Source: Cystobacter fuscus (lineage in GTDB: Bacteria > Myxococcota > Myxococcia > Myxococcales > Myxococcaceae). From it: a stretch of DNA of 64,000 bases. The DNA is taken from the NCBI RefSeq assembly GCF_002305875.1, contig NZ_CP022098.1, forward strand, positions 7,440,001 to 7,504,000, read 5' to 3'. The translations under genes and the position numbers were made by a program. Positions 9,895 through 21,400 of the stretch are shown here, piece after piece. The notes under the pieces were generated by a model. It was not told the origin of the DNA, made no database searches, and saw only the letters and a program-made list of their open reading frames with translations. The stretch's first letter is position 1; each line of letters starts with the position of its first letter.

Positions 9895-12800
9895 TCAGCT
9901 GGAGAGCACGCTCTCCAGCTCCTGGTCGATGAGTGAGGTCAATTCCTGTTCCGACAAACCCTGGATCTCCGCGGCGAGCGTCTCCTGCTCCTGCCGCGGG
10001 GCCTCCTCGGGCTTCTGGGCATCCACGCCCATTCCCAGCTCTCCGGCGAGGTGCGCGACGAGCCCGTCCACCGTGGGAAAGTCGAAGACGAGGGTCGAAC
10101 GGAGGCTCCTGCCGAGGTTGCTCATGAGCCGGTTCCTGATCTCGACCGCCAGCAGCGAGTCGACACCCAGCTCGAACAGACGCTCACCTCCCGCGATCTT
10201 CTCCGACTCCGCCAGGCCCAGGGTCGCGGCGACCAGCCGCTCCACGTGATGGCGCAGCAACTCCATCCGCCGGTTCGGCAGGGCCGCGTCCAACTGCTGG
10301 CGGAAGGCCGAAGGCTGCTCCCGGAGGGGTACCCCACCGACGAAGGCCTGGATGAGCGCCTGGCCCGCCAATCCCGGCAACTGCTGCGTCAGGAGTGTCC
10401 AGTCCACGGGGAAGACGCCGAGCTGGGGGCTCGCCCCGCCCAGAAGCCGTTCGAGGATGCTCAGCCCTTGCGCCACCGGGATGAGTCCAAAGCCCAGGGC
10501 ACCCGGGCGCCCCGTGTCCGCCTGGACGAGCCGCGCGGCCATTCCGGCCTCGGCCCAGGAGCCCCAGTTGATCGTCGTCGCGGGCCTGCCCTGGGCATGC
10601 CGCAGGTGGGCCAGCGCGTCGAGGAAGGCATTCGCGGCGACGTAGTTGGACTGGCCTGGCGTGCCAATGAGCGAGGCGACCGAGGAGAAGCAGACGAAGA
10701 AGTCCAGCTCCAGCCCGGCGCTCAGCTCGTGCAGGTTCCATGCGCCCTGGACCTTGGAGGCCATGACCTCGCGGAAGCGCTCGGCCGTCTGGTTGCCAAT
10801 GGTGCCGTCGCGGAGCACCCCCGCGGAGTGGAAGATGCCGCGCAGGGGCGGCGCGCCTCGCATCTCGTTCAGGACCTCCGCCACTTCCTCGCGCGAGGAG
10901 AGATCCACGAGAGCGACCTGGACGCGCACGCCTCGCGCCTCCAGCGCCTCGAGCTGCCCCTGGACCTCTGGTGAAGGACCCCGCCGCCCCAGCAGGACGA
11001 GGTGACGGGCACCCCGGTCCGCCAGCCACACGGCGAGGCGGAGCCCGAGCCCACCCAGACCACCCGCGATGAGATAGGAAGCCTCCGCGGAGATGGCCGG
11101 CTTCTTCTCCGGGCTCGCGCGAAGCCGGGCGCGCCCGAGCCGCGCGGTGTACAGGGCCCCGCCACGCACGGCCACCTGGGTCTCCCGCTCCGGGAGCAAG
11201 AGCGCGCGCACGAACGCTCCGAGTTCCTCGCGACGCCGCTCCCCCGCCAGATCGACGCGAAGGCAGCGCAGCTCCGGCAGCTCGGTGGCCACGGCCTGAC
11301 CGAAGCCCCACAGCGGGGCCTGGGCGATGCGCGGAGCCTGTGCGTCGGAGGGCAGGCGCTGGGTCCCCCGTGTGACGATGACGAGCCGGGGCATCTTGGC
11401 CCACGAGGTCCGCCCCAGGGCCTGCGTCAGGTGCAGCGCGCCCAGGCAACCTGGGATCTGCGCGGCCTCGAGCCCGGCCAGCGAGAACCCGGTATCCAGG
11501 TCCTCATCGAGCCCCCACAGGTAGAGCAGTCCGGTGGGGGGCTCGCCCTCCCAGGCCGACAGCAACTGACCGAAGTGGGCAGCGGAGCCTGGATCGAGAC
11601 GAATTCCGTCCGGGCCGCTGCTGAACTCGTTCCCCCTGCGCACCAGGGTGCAGCGATCCCCACGCTGCGTGAGCACCTCCATGAGCTCGGCGCCGAAGCC
11701 CCCCTCGTCGGCGAAGAGCACCCAGCTCTGGCTGACGGGGCGGGACTCCTCCTTGGCCACGTGCGGAGTCCAGGTGAGCTGGTACAGCCAATCCATGAAG
11801 TCGCTGTCGAGGCCGCGCAGCAACGCGTCCCTCTCGGCCTTGCGCACGGAGAGCCCCGTGAGCGCGGCGACCACCGTGCCATCCTCGGCACACAGGGTCA
11901 TGTCGGTGACGGGGTGTCCCACCGACCCCTCCGCGACACGCTGCCGGGCATGGGTCCAGATCCGCTCCGGCAGCGGCCGGTAGAGCTCGAGCCGCTGGAT
12001 GCCGACCGGCAGGTGCAGCGCATCACCTGGCGACAGCGGCGTGATCGCGGCCCCTGTCCGCAGACACGTGTCGAACAAGGCCGGATGGACGCGGTAGCTC
12101 CCGCTCCGATCCTCCGCCTGGCTGAACGAGAGCGCGGCGCCTGGTCCCCGGTGGAGCGACGACAGCAATTGCAGCGAGGGCCCGTAGTCCAGCCCCCGCT
12201 GGGCGATCGCCGCGGTGAGCTCCTCGATGGAGACGGGTGTGGGGCAGCTCTGGCGCCACGCCTCCCGCTCGGCCGAGGGTGGGAGCGCGCTCAGCGCCGA
12301 GACACGGCAGGTCACGTGGGTGATCCAAGGGGCGCGCGCGCCCGCTCCCTCCTCCGAGCGCTCGTCCCCCTTGCTCACCACCTTGCACGTGAAGCCCGCC
12401 TCCCCGTGGCTCTCCAGGAGGGTCTGGACGACCCGCGCCTGTGCGTCGGGCAGGACCAGGGGCTGGTGGAGCGAGAGATCCTCCAACGTCAGGGCCTCCG
12501 TGCCGAGCTGTTGCACCGCCGCCGAGGCCACCATCTCCACGAGCGCCGCGGCGGGAACCACCGCCTTGCCGTAGACGCGGTGATCCGTCAGGAAGGGCAA
12601 GGCTCCCGCGGTGAGCTCGCTGGAGAAGACCGTGGTCCCCTCCCGCAGCGCCGCGGAGTCCCACCGGGCACCCAGCAAGGGGTGGAGCGTGGAGCGTCTG
12701 CCCTGGCGGGACCAGGGCGCGGGAGCATCCAGCCAGTACCGCTGGCGCTCGAACGGGTAGGTCGGCAGGGCGACCCGCGCGCGTCCGTAGCCGGCATCGA

Positions 12801-15456
12801 AGCGCGCCCAGTCCACCCCCGCGCCGCGCACATGGAGCTCGGAGAGGGAGCGGAGCAGGCCCGTCCAGTCCGAGCGGCGCGCGTGCAGCGTCTCCAGCCA
12901 CAGCGCCTCCTCCGAGGCCACGACATCCCGCGCGAGGTTCAACAAGGACGGCTTCGGGCCGATCTCGAGGAAGACGCGCACGCCTCGGCGGACGAGCGCC
13001 TGGATCCCGTCGGCGAAGCGAACGGGCTGGAGGACGTGACGGGCCCAGTAGCCGGGCTGGGTGAGGGCCTCTCCCCCTTCCGCGCCATCGAGGTTGGAGA
13101 TCAACGCGACCCGAGGCGTCTGGAACCGCACGCGGCTGGCCACGCGCTCGAACTCCGCCACCATCGGCTGCATCAGCGGCGAGTGGAACGCGTGCGAGAC
13201 ATTCAGGCGCCGGCTCTCGATTCCCTCGGCGGCCAGCTCCTGGGAGATGGCCTCGACCGAGCTCTCCTCTCCGGAGATCACGACGTTGCGCGGCCCGTTG
13301 ATGGCCGCCAGGCTCACCCGGGGATGGCCGGCGATCGCCCGAACCACGCGCGCCTCCTCGGCGAACACGGCCCGCATCGCACCCCGCTCGGGCAGCCCCT
13401 GCATCAGCCGGGCGCGCTCGGCGACCAACGGGAGGCCCGCCTCGGGCTCCAAGACTCCGGCGAAGATGGCCGCCGCGTACTCGCCAACGCTGTGGCCCAG
13501 GACCGCATCGGCCCGCAGCCCCCATGAGCGCAGCAGTCCCGCCAGGGCAAGCTCCAGGGCCACGAGCGCCGGCTGGGTGTACCGGGTCTCGTCCAGGGCA
13601 GCGCTGCCCTCCTGGAAGAGCACCTCGGTCAGCGGCCGCTCGAGGTGAGGCCTCAGGATCTCCTCATAGCGGAGAAGGTCGCGACGGAAGCCCGGGTGCG
13701 TCTCGAACAGCTCCCGGCCCATTCCCACGTACTGGGCTCCCTGGCCGGTGAAGAGGAACGCGATGCGCGGCGCCCCGGCTTCCTTCCGTCCTTCCACGCG
13801 AGTCTCGGGGGTGCCGGGCTCGCCGCGGCCGAACGCGCGCAGCGCGGCCACCATCTCCTCGGAGCCCGGCGCCACGAAGGCCACGCGCTCCTCCATCGCG
13901 CTCCGTCCGATGTTCGCCGTGTGGCAGACGTCCGCGAGCGCTCCCTTGCGCGCCCCGGAGAGGTCCTCCGCGATCGAGTCCGCCAGCCGGCGCAGGCTCC
14001 CGCTCGAACGGGCCGAGAGCGCCAACAGGTGCAGCGGGCGCTCCACGCCCTGGGGGAACTCCCGCGGGCGCGGCGCCGACTCGAGGATGATGTGCGCATT
14101 CGTCCCCGAGAAACCGAACGAGCTCACGGCGGCGAAGCGCGGCTCCGTCCCCTGCCAGCTCCGCCGCGCGGTGGGGATCTCGACGAACAGCCGGCTCCAG
14201 TCGACGTGGGGCGTGGGGTTGCGCAGGTGGAGGTGGGGCGGGATCTCCTCGTTCGCCAGACACAGGGCCGACTTGATCAAGCCCGAGATTCCCGCCGCAC
14301 CCTCGAGGTGGCCCAGGTTCGTCTTCACCGAGCCGACCACCAGCGGCTGCTTCCGGCTGGCCTTGTCACCGTAGACGGAGGCGAGCGCCTCCAACTCGAT
14401 GGGGTCGCCGAGCGCCGTCCCGGTGCCGTGCGCCTCGACATAGCCCACCTGCCGTGCTTCGACCTGGGCGTCCCGGAGCGCATCCTGGATCACGTGCTGC
14501 TGGGCGAGCCCGTTCGGAACGGTGATCCCGCTGGTCCGGCCATCCTGGTTGACGGCCGAGCCTCGGAGCACCGCGATGATGGGATCGCCGTCCGCCAGGG
14601 CATCCGAGAGGCGACGCAGGAAGACCAGCCCGCAGCCCTCGCCCCTTCCAATCCCGTTGGCCGCGGCGTCGAAGGTCTTGCAGCGCCCGTCAGGCGAGAG
14701 CATGTGGGTCCGCGACTCGATCAGCGTCGCGATCGGGGAGAGCACCAGGTTCACGCCGCCCGCGAGCGCGAAGTCGGTCTCACGCTGTCTCAGACTCCGG
14801 ATCGCGAGGTGGACCGCGACGAGCGACGAGGAGCACGCCGTGTCGAGCGTGAGGCTGGGGCCCTGGAAGCCAAAGGTGTAGGAGAGCCGGCCCGAGGCGA
14901 TGCTCGGGCTGTTCCCAGAGCCCGTGTGGGCGTCGATCAGCTCGGGGGACTGGGTGGCGATCTGGGTGTAGTCCTGCCCCATCAGGCCGATGAACACACC
15001 CGTCCGCGTCCCGCTCAGCGAGGAGGGACTGCGCCCGGAGCGCTCCATCGCCTCCCACGCGACCTCCAGCAAGAGCCGGTGCTGGGGATCCATCCGCGCC
15101 GCCTCGCGCGGGGAGATCCCGAAGAACCTCGGCTCGAACTGGTCGATCTCCCGCAGGAAGCTGCCGTACCGGCAATAGATCCGCCCCGGTTGATCCGGAT
15201 CGGGGTGGTAGAAGCCTTCCGCGTTCCAGCGCTCGGGTGGGACCTCGGTGATGGTGTCCGTGCCCTCGGAGAGCAGGCGCCAGTAGCCCGCCGGGTCCGA
15301 GACTCCACCCGGGAACCGGCACCCCACGCCGACGATGGCGATGCCCTCGTGCCGCTCCCGCTCGTAGGACTCGATCTTCGATTGCGCCTCCTGCAACTTC
15401 AGGAGCGCTCGCTTCATCAAGTCGCCGTAGCTCGTATCGTTTGCTTGCCCTGACAT
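9895..15456 (-). CDS. Type I PKS module, KS-AT-DH-KR-ACP (malonyl)
   Basis: This 1853-residue protein is one full polyene-forming module. Residues 1-37 are a charged helical docking region. The KS is complete (Cys208, EAHGTGT, TNLGHLEG). The AT has GHSVGE with Ser656 and the malonyl motif HAFHS at 755-759. The DH has His959 (HRVYGKAVVP) and Asp1129 (HPALFDTC). The KR has GGLGGLG and the Tyr in QSNYVAAN; its LRD variant of the LDD motif keeps the Asp typical of B-type ketoreductases. The ACP core reads LGVDSL. The C-terminal tail is acidic and helical and probably docks to the next PKS. An AGGA ribosome site precedes the ATG, and the gap to the previous gene is 9 bases. It is the only module here with a textbook malonyl-CoA acyltransferase signature. 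Confidence 0.94.
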   Translation of the reverse strand: MSGQANDTSYGDLMKRALLKLQEAQSKIESYERERHEGIAIVGVGCRFPGGVSDPAGYWRLLSEGTDTITEVPPERWNAEGFYHPDPDQPGRIYCRYGSFLREIDQFEPRFFGISPREAARMDPQHRLLLEVAWEAMERSGRSPSSLSGTRTGVFIGLMGQDYTQIATQSPELIDAHTGSGNSPSIASGRLSYTFGFQGPSLTLDTACSSSLVAVHLAIRSLRQRETDFALAGGVNLVLSPIATLIESRTHMLSPDGRCKTFDAAANGIGRGEGCGLVFLRRLSDALADGDPIIAVLRGSAVNQDGRTSGITVPNGLAQQHVIQDALRDAQVEARQVGYVEAHGTGTALGDPIELEALASVYGDKASRKQPLVVGSVKTNLGHLEGAAGISGLIKSALCLANEEIPPHLHLRNPTPHVDWSRLFVEIPTARRSWQGTEPRFAAVSSFGFSGTNAHIILESAPRPREFPQGVERPLHLLALSARSSGSLRRLADSIAEDLSGARKGALADVCHTANIGRSAMEERVAFVAPGSEEMVAALRAFGRGEPGTPETRVEGRKEAGAPRIAFLFTGQGAQYVGMGRELFETHPGFRRDLLRYEEILRPHLERPLTEVLFQEGSAALDETRYTQPALVALELALAGLLRSWGLRADAVLGHSVGEYAAAIFAGVLEPEAGLPLVAERARLMQGLPERGAMRAVFAEEARVVRAIAGHPRVSLAAINGPRNVVISGEESSVEAISQELAAEGIESRRLNVSHAFHSPLMQPMVAEFERVASRVRFQTPRVALISNLDGAEGGEALTQPGYWARHVLQPVRFADGIQALVRRGVRVFLEIGPKPSLLNLARDVVASEEALWLETLHARRSDWTGLLRSLSELHVRGAGVDWARFDAGYGRARVALPTYPFERQRYWLDAPAPWSRQGRRSTLHPLLGARWDSAALREGTTVFSSELTAGALPFLTDHRVYGKAVVPAAALVEMVASAAVQQLGTEALTLEDLSLHQPLVLPDAQARVVQTLLESHGEAGFTCKVVSKGDERSEEGAGARAPWITHVTCRVSALSALPPSAEREAWRQSCPTPVSIEELTAAIAQRGLDYGPSLQLLSSLHRGPGAALSFSQAEDRSGSYRVHPALFDTCLRTGAAITPLSPGDALHLPVGIQRLELYRPLPERIWTHARQRVAEGSVGHPVTDMTLCAEDGTVVAALTGLSVRKAERDALLRGLDSDFMDWLYQLTWTPHVAKEESRPVSQSWVLFADEGGFGAELMEVLTQRGDRCTLVRRGNEFSSGPDGIRLDPGSAAHFGQLLSAWEGEPPTGLLYLWGLDEDLDTGFSLAGLEAAQIPGCLGALHLTQALGRTSWAKMPRLVIVTRGTQRLPSDAQAPRIAQAPLWGFGQAVATELPELRCLRVDLAGERRREELGAFVRALLLPERETQVAVRGGALYTARLGRARLRASPEKKPAISAEASYLIAGGLGGLGLRLAVWLADRGARHLVLLGRRGPSPEVQGQLEALEARGVRVQVALVDLSSREEVAEVLNEMRGAPPLRGIFHSAGVLRDGTIGNQTAERFREVMASKVQGAWNLHELSAGLELDFFVCFSSVASLIGTPGQSNYVAANAFLDALAHLRHAQGRPATTINWGSWAEAGMAARLVQADTGRPGALGFGLIPVAQGLSILERLLGGASPQLGVFPVDWTLLTQQLPGLAGQALIQAFVGGVPLREQPSAFRQQLDAALPNRRMELLRHHVERLVAATLGLAESEKIAGGERLFELGVDSLLAVEIRNRLMSNLGRSLRSTLVFDFPTVDGLVAHLAGELGMGVDAQKPEEAPRQEQETLAAEIQGLSEQELTSLIDQELESVLSS

Positions 15457-15465
15457 GGCGTCGTC

Positions 15466-18400
15466 CTAGTTCATCTTCGAAAGCTGCTCGGCGAGCATGT
15501 GGGCGAGGTTGGCTTCGCTCAAACCCTGGAGGGCTTGTTCGGCCGGGACATCCTCCATCGGTCCGGGGGCTTCTTCCCGTGCGAACTCCAGGGGGATGAA
15601 CGTGTTCACGAGCTGCTCCGCGAGCTTCTCGGTCGTGGGGTAGTTGAAGACGAGCGTGGCGGGCAGCGAGAGGCCGAGCCCGGTCTGTAGCCGGTTCTTG
15701 AGCTGCAGCGCCGCCAGGGAATCGATCCCCATCTCGTGGAAGCCCTGCTCCGGGTCGATCGTCTCGCTGGAGTTCAGGCCCCGCATCCAGGCCACCTGCT
15801 CGCGCAGGTAGTCCAGCAGCAGCTTCCGGCGCTGCGCGACCGGCGCCTCCGCGAGCTTCTCCAGGAACGTCGCGCGGGTCACCGTCCGCCCGCCGGCCTT
15901 CTGCCGCAGCTCCGCGTCGTACGGCGCGGGCCGGCCACCGCCGAACACCGCCCAGTCAATCGCGGCGACCCCGGCCTGCGCGACCCGGGCCGAGAGCAGG
16001 ACCTCGAGCGCGCGAAGCCCCTGCTGCTTCGGGATGAGCCCGAACCCCGGGGTGCGGGCCTGCTCGCTGACATCGACCCGGGCCCCCGCGTCTCCCGCCC
16101 ACACGCCCCAGTTGATGCTCAAGCCGGGCAGCCCCAGGGCCCGGCGATGGTGCGCCAGTGCATCCTCGAAGGCCGTCGCCGCGCAGTGGTTCGCCTGGCC
16201 CGCGGAGCCGACCAGCGAGGCCACCGACGAGAACAGCACGAAGTGCTCGATGGCGAGCCCCGCCGTCAGCAGGTGCAGGTTCCAGGCACCCCTCATCTTG
16301 GGCCGCAGCACCTTCTCGAACCGCTCCCAGCTCTGCTGCCGCAGCACGCCGTCGTCGAGAACGCCGGCCGAGTGGAACACGCCTCCCAGCGGCGCGATCT
16401 CCCGCTCGATCTCCTGGAAGAGCGCCGAGAGCTGGCCGTAATCCGCGATGTCCGTCTGTCGGTACTCGACGCGGACGCCCAGCTCGCGCAAGCGCGCCAG
16501 CCGCTCGGCCGCGTCCGAGCCCACGGGGCCACGTCCGGTCAGGACGAGGTTCCGCGCACCCCGGTCCGCCAGGAGCTCCGCCGTCAGCAGTCCCAGCCGT
16601 CCGAGCCCTCCGGCCACGAGGTAGCTCCGCTCAGGACGGAAGAGCTCCTTCCGCACCACGGGCGAGGCCACCAGCGTGCGCGCCTCGGCCTTGCGCAGCC
16701 GGGCGACGTAGCGTCCGTCACGCCAGGCCACCTGGTTGTCGGCCACCTTGGAGCGGCGGCGAATCTCCTGCACGAGCGCGTCGACCTGGGTCTTCGTCTC
16801 TCCCCGCGGATCGAGATCGACACAGCGGCAGTCCAGCTCGGAGGCCTCGATGGCGAGGGGCCGCGTCATCCCCCAGAGCAGCGACTGGGCAAGCCCCGGG
16901 AGCGGCTGCCCCGTCGTCACGGGCTGCGCGCCGCGGGTGACCAGCCACACCGCATTCGAGTAACCGCGCCCGAGCAGGTACTGCAGGAGCCCCAGTCCGC
17001 CGCCACATCCCAGCAGCGCGGCCTGGCCCAGACTCTCCTCCTCCAAGCGCTCCGCATCGGGGCCGTCGAGCCCCCACAGCAGAACGGCATCCGAGAACGA
17101 GCCCGGAAGGTCCAACGCACGCAGCGCCTCGGCGAGCGCCATGGGCTCCCCCGGCACCTCGAAGCTCGTCTCGTCGATCCGGCGAGCCACCGGGCCCCGG
17201 AACACGAGGACACAGGTCCGTCCGTCCCGCTCGAGCTCCCGCGCGAGCTGGCGCCCGAGCCCCGCGCGATCCGCGAGGATCAGACAAGGCCCACTGTCGA
17301 CGGCCGGCGAGGTGGGGGCGGTGCCCTCCAGGGCGAGCGGCTCCCACCGGCGCTCATAGAGCCAGTCATCCAGCGAAGCCGCGACCGCCGCGCTCAACGC
17401 TTCCCGGCTCGTCCGCTGGAGCTCGAGCCCCCGCACCCGCGCCCGCGGCCGCCCATCGCCACCGAAGATGCGAACGTCGGCGCGCAGGCGCTTCCGGGCC
17501 TCGTCGAGCGGCCGCACCACCGCGTGGCTCCACACACCGTCCTCGAGCCCCCCCGAGAGCACGAGGCTCTCGATGTTCATGGGCACGTAGAGCTCGGAGC
17601 CGTCGGTGTCCGGGTAGGCACCGCCCACCACCTGGAGACAGGCATCCAGCAGGGCGGGATGCGCGAACCAGGCGCCGCTGCTCCCCAGCTCCGCGGGCTT
17701 CTCGATGCGACCCAGGACCTGCTCTCCGGCCTGGCGCAGCTCCGTGATGCCCCGGAACTCCGGACCAAAGTCGACGCCGAAGTCCTGGGCTCTCTGGTAG
17801 TAGTTCTCGACCAGGGGCGCGGCCCGCAGCTCCGCGAACACTCCCTCGAACGACTGCTCGGCGGCGGGCTTCTCGTCATCGCGCGACGCCGACAGGTTCC
17901 CCGTGGCGTGCAGGCTCCAACCCTCTTCCGTGCCATCCACGGCACGGCTGAAGATCCGGACCTCGGCCCCGCCGTCCTCCATGCGCTTCACCGCGCACTG
18001 GACCCTCCGCTCGGAGTCACGCGGAAAGGTCATCGCACCGAGGATGGACAAGCCCGTCAAACCCAGCTCTCGCGTCCCGAGCAGACTCGCTCCCGCGGCC
18101 AGTGCCATCTCGACGTAGGCGGTGGCCGGAAGGGTGGGAGTGCCAAAGACGCGATGCTGCCCGAGGAAGCCCGGCGCCGAGGGCCCGAGCGTCGTCTCGA
18201 ACAACAGCTCTCCGGCTTCGAGGACCGCGAGCGGCACCCTGTTTCCGAGCAGCGGGTGCTCCTCCTGGGACACGATCCGGCCGTTGGGGCGCTGCAACCC
18301 GGCCCCCTCCTCCCAGAACCGCTGGCGTTGGAAGGGATAGGTCGGAATCGCCACCTTGCGCCGAGAGTAGCTGGCATCGAAGGCCGCCCAGTCGACCCGG

Positions 18401-21400
18401 GCGCCTCGGACGAACAGCCCCGAGAGGCTCTCGAGCATCTGCTGCCAGCCCCCATCATCCTGCCGCAGGCTGGGCAGCCATGTGCCCTCTCCCTCCGGCA
18501 GGCACCGCGCCGCCATTCCGAGCAGGGTCGCCTTCGGGCCGATCTCGACGAACACCCGGATTCCATCCCGGTGCAGAGAGGCCACCCCATCCGCGAAGCG
18601 CACGGGATTCCGGATCTGGCTGCACCAGTACTCCGGATCGGTGATGCCCTCCGTGATGGACTCGCCGGTCATGCCCGAGATCATCGGAATGGAGGGGCGC
18701 GAGTAGCGGATCGTGGAGGCGACAGCCCTGAACTCCGGCAGGATCGCCTCCGCCATGGCCGAGTGGGCAGCGCGCGGGATGTTCAGGCGCTTCACCTTGA
18801 AGCCCTGCCCCTCCAGCTCGCGGGCCAGGGCGTCGATCTCGCCCGGAACACCGGAGATGACCACGCTGTCGGGGCTGTTGAGGGCCGCGATGGAACTCGT
18901 CCAGCCGCCACGGGACAGGATCTCGCGCATCTGCGCCTCGCCCGCGGAGACCGCGATGTTGCCGCCCGCGGGGAGCTTGTTGATGAGCCGGCCGCGATGG
19001 ACCGCCAGCTTCAGCCCGTCCTCGACGCTGAACACCCCCGCGATGCAGGCCGCCGCCAGCTCACCGGTGCTGTGGCCGAGCAGGACATCCGGCTGGATGC
19101 CCCAGGACATCCACAGCTCGGCCAGCGCGTACTCGAGGACGAAGATCACCGGCTGGGCGTAGTCGAGCTGATCGATGGGCGAGGCCTGCCCCGGCTCCGC
19201 ATAGAGCACGGAGATCAGGGAGCGATCCCAGTACGCCCGGAGCAGCTCGTCGAACGCATCGATGCGCCGGCGGAAGCCGGGATGCGTCTGGTAGAGCTCG
19301 CGCGCGGCCCCGACGTACTGCGAGCCCTGCCCCGAGAACAGGAACGCGACCTTCGCCGACTGCTTCGGATCGATCGTCCCCTGCACCAGCCCCGGGTTCG
19401 CTTCCTTGCGCTCCGCCGCGCCCAGGAGTTCGGCCACGCGGCGGCGATCCGACCCCACCACGGAGAGTCGATGCTCGAAGGCGGTGCGGCCGGTGTTCGC
19501 CGAGAAGCACACGTCCGCGAGCGACACCTCGGAGCCCTCGAGCAGCGCCCGGTAGTGCCCCGCGAGCTGCAACAGCGCCGCCTCACTCCGCGCCGAGAGC
19601 GCCAGGACATGCCGGGAGCGGTCCTCCCGTGGCTCTCCGACCTCCACCAACGATGGGGGCGCCTCCTCCAGCACGATGTGGGCGTTGGTGCCGCCAATCC
19701 CGAAGGAGCTGATCCCCGCGCGGCGAGGGCCGTTCTCCACCACCCAGGGCGTGGCCTCGCTGACCACGTAGAAGGGGCCCCGCTGAAAGTCGATCCGCGG
19801 GTTCGGCTGCTCGAAGTGGAGCGAGGGCGGCAGCGTGCGGTGCTGGAGCGCCAGCACGACCTTGATGAGCCCCGCGATCCCCGCGGCGCTGTCGAGGTGG
19901 CCAATGTTGCTCTTCACCGAACCGAGCCCGCACGACCGGGGCGTCGCCTGCTCTCCGAACACCTGGGTCAGCGCGGCGACTTCGATGGGATCGCCGAGCG
20001 CGGTCCCCGTTCCGTGCGCCTCGATGTACGAGACCGTCCGTGGGTCGACTCCCGCCCGCTGGAGCGCTCCTCGCACCACGTCCACCTGGCCCCGGAGGCC
20101 CGGCGCCATGAACCCGACCTTGCGATGCCCGTCGTTGTTGACCGCGCTCCCCTTGATGACCGCGAGGATCCGATCACCATCCGCACGCGCCTGACTCAAG
20201 CGCTTGAGGACCACGACTCCCGCCCCGCTCCCGGGAACCGTGCCGCTGGTCCTGGAGTCGAAGGGCCGGCAGTGGCCGTCTCCGGAGAAGACGCTGCCCT
20301 CCTCGAAGAGATACCCCACTCGATGCGGAACCTTGAGCGCCACTCCGCCCGCGAGCGCCATGTCGCAGCTCCCATTGAGCAGCGCATCGCAGGCGGCCGA
20401 GATGGAGACGAGCGACGTCGAGCAGGCCGTCTGGAGATTGACGCTCGGCCCACGCAGATCCAGCTTGTAGGAGACCTGAGTGGCCAGGAAGTCCTTGTCC
20501 TGGGAGACGAGGTCCTGGAAGAAGCTGATCGGCCGCGTCAGATCCGGGTAGGGATAGCGGTAGTGGCTCACGCTCTTGCCCGCGTAGACGCCGACCACGG
20601 CTTCGCAGCCATTGGGCGGATAGCCCGCGTGCTCGAGCGCCTCCCAGGCGCACTCCAGGAACACGCGCTGCTGGGGATCCAGCGAGCGCGCCTCGCGATG
20701 CGAGAACGAGAAGAAGTCGGCGTCGAACTGGTCGAAGCCGTCCACCACCGCCGACGCGCGAACGTAGCGGGGATCCTGGAACGCGGTCGCGCTCACGCCA
20801 GCGGCCAGCAGTTCGTCATCGGTGAAGGTGCTGATCGACTCGACCCCCTCCACCAGGTTCCGCCAGAACTGCTCGAGGTTCGCGGCCCCGGGGAAGCGGC
20901 CGGCCATACCGATGATGGCGATGTCCTGGCCCTCCTGCTTCGGCGGCGCCTCCACCTCGGGCTCGCGGATCGCCTCGGACTTCAGCTCCGCTCCGGTGGC
21001 GCCGAGATACTCCATGAGCGCCCGAACGGTCGGGTGCCCGAACAGATCCACGACGGGGACCAGGACGCCCAGCTCCTCCTTGAGTCGGAGGTGAAGCTTG
21101 ACCAGGTGGACGGAGTTGGCGCCGAGCTCGAAGAAGTTCCGCTCCGGGGGGACCTCCGGGACGCCGAACACCTCTCCCACCACCTTCGCCAGGGAATGCT
21201 GGAGTGCTCGCGCCTCGCCGCCGCCACCAGCGATCGCCGGGCTGCTCTCCACGCTCTTCTTCGCCTGGGGGACCTGATCCGGATGCGGCAACATCCGGCG
21301 ATCCACCTTGGCGTTGCGGGTCAGCGGCAGGGCCTCCAGCACGACATAGGTCGCCGGCACCATGTGCTCCGGCAGCTTGCGCGCCAGGAACGCGCGGATC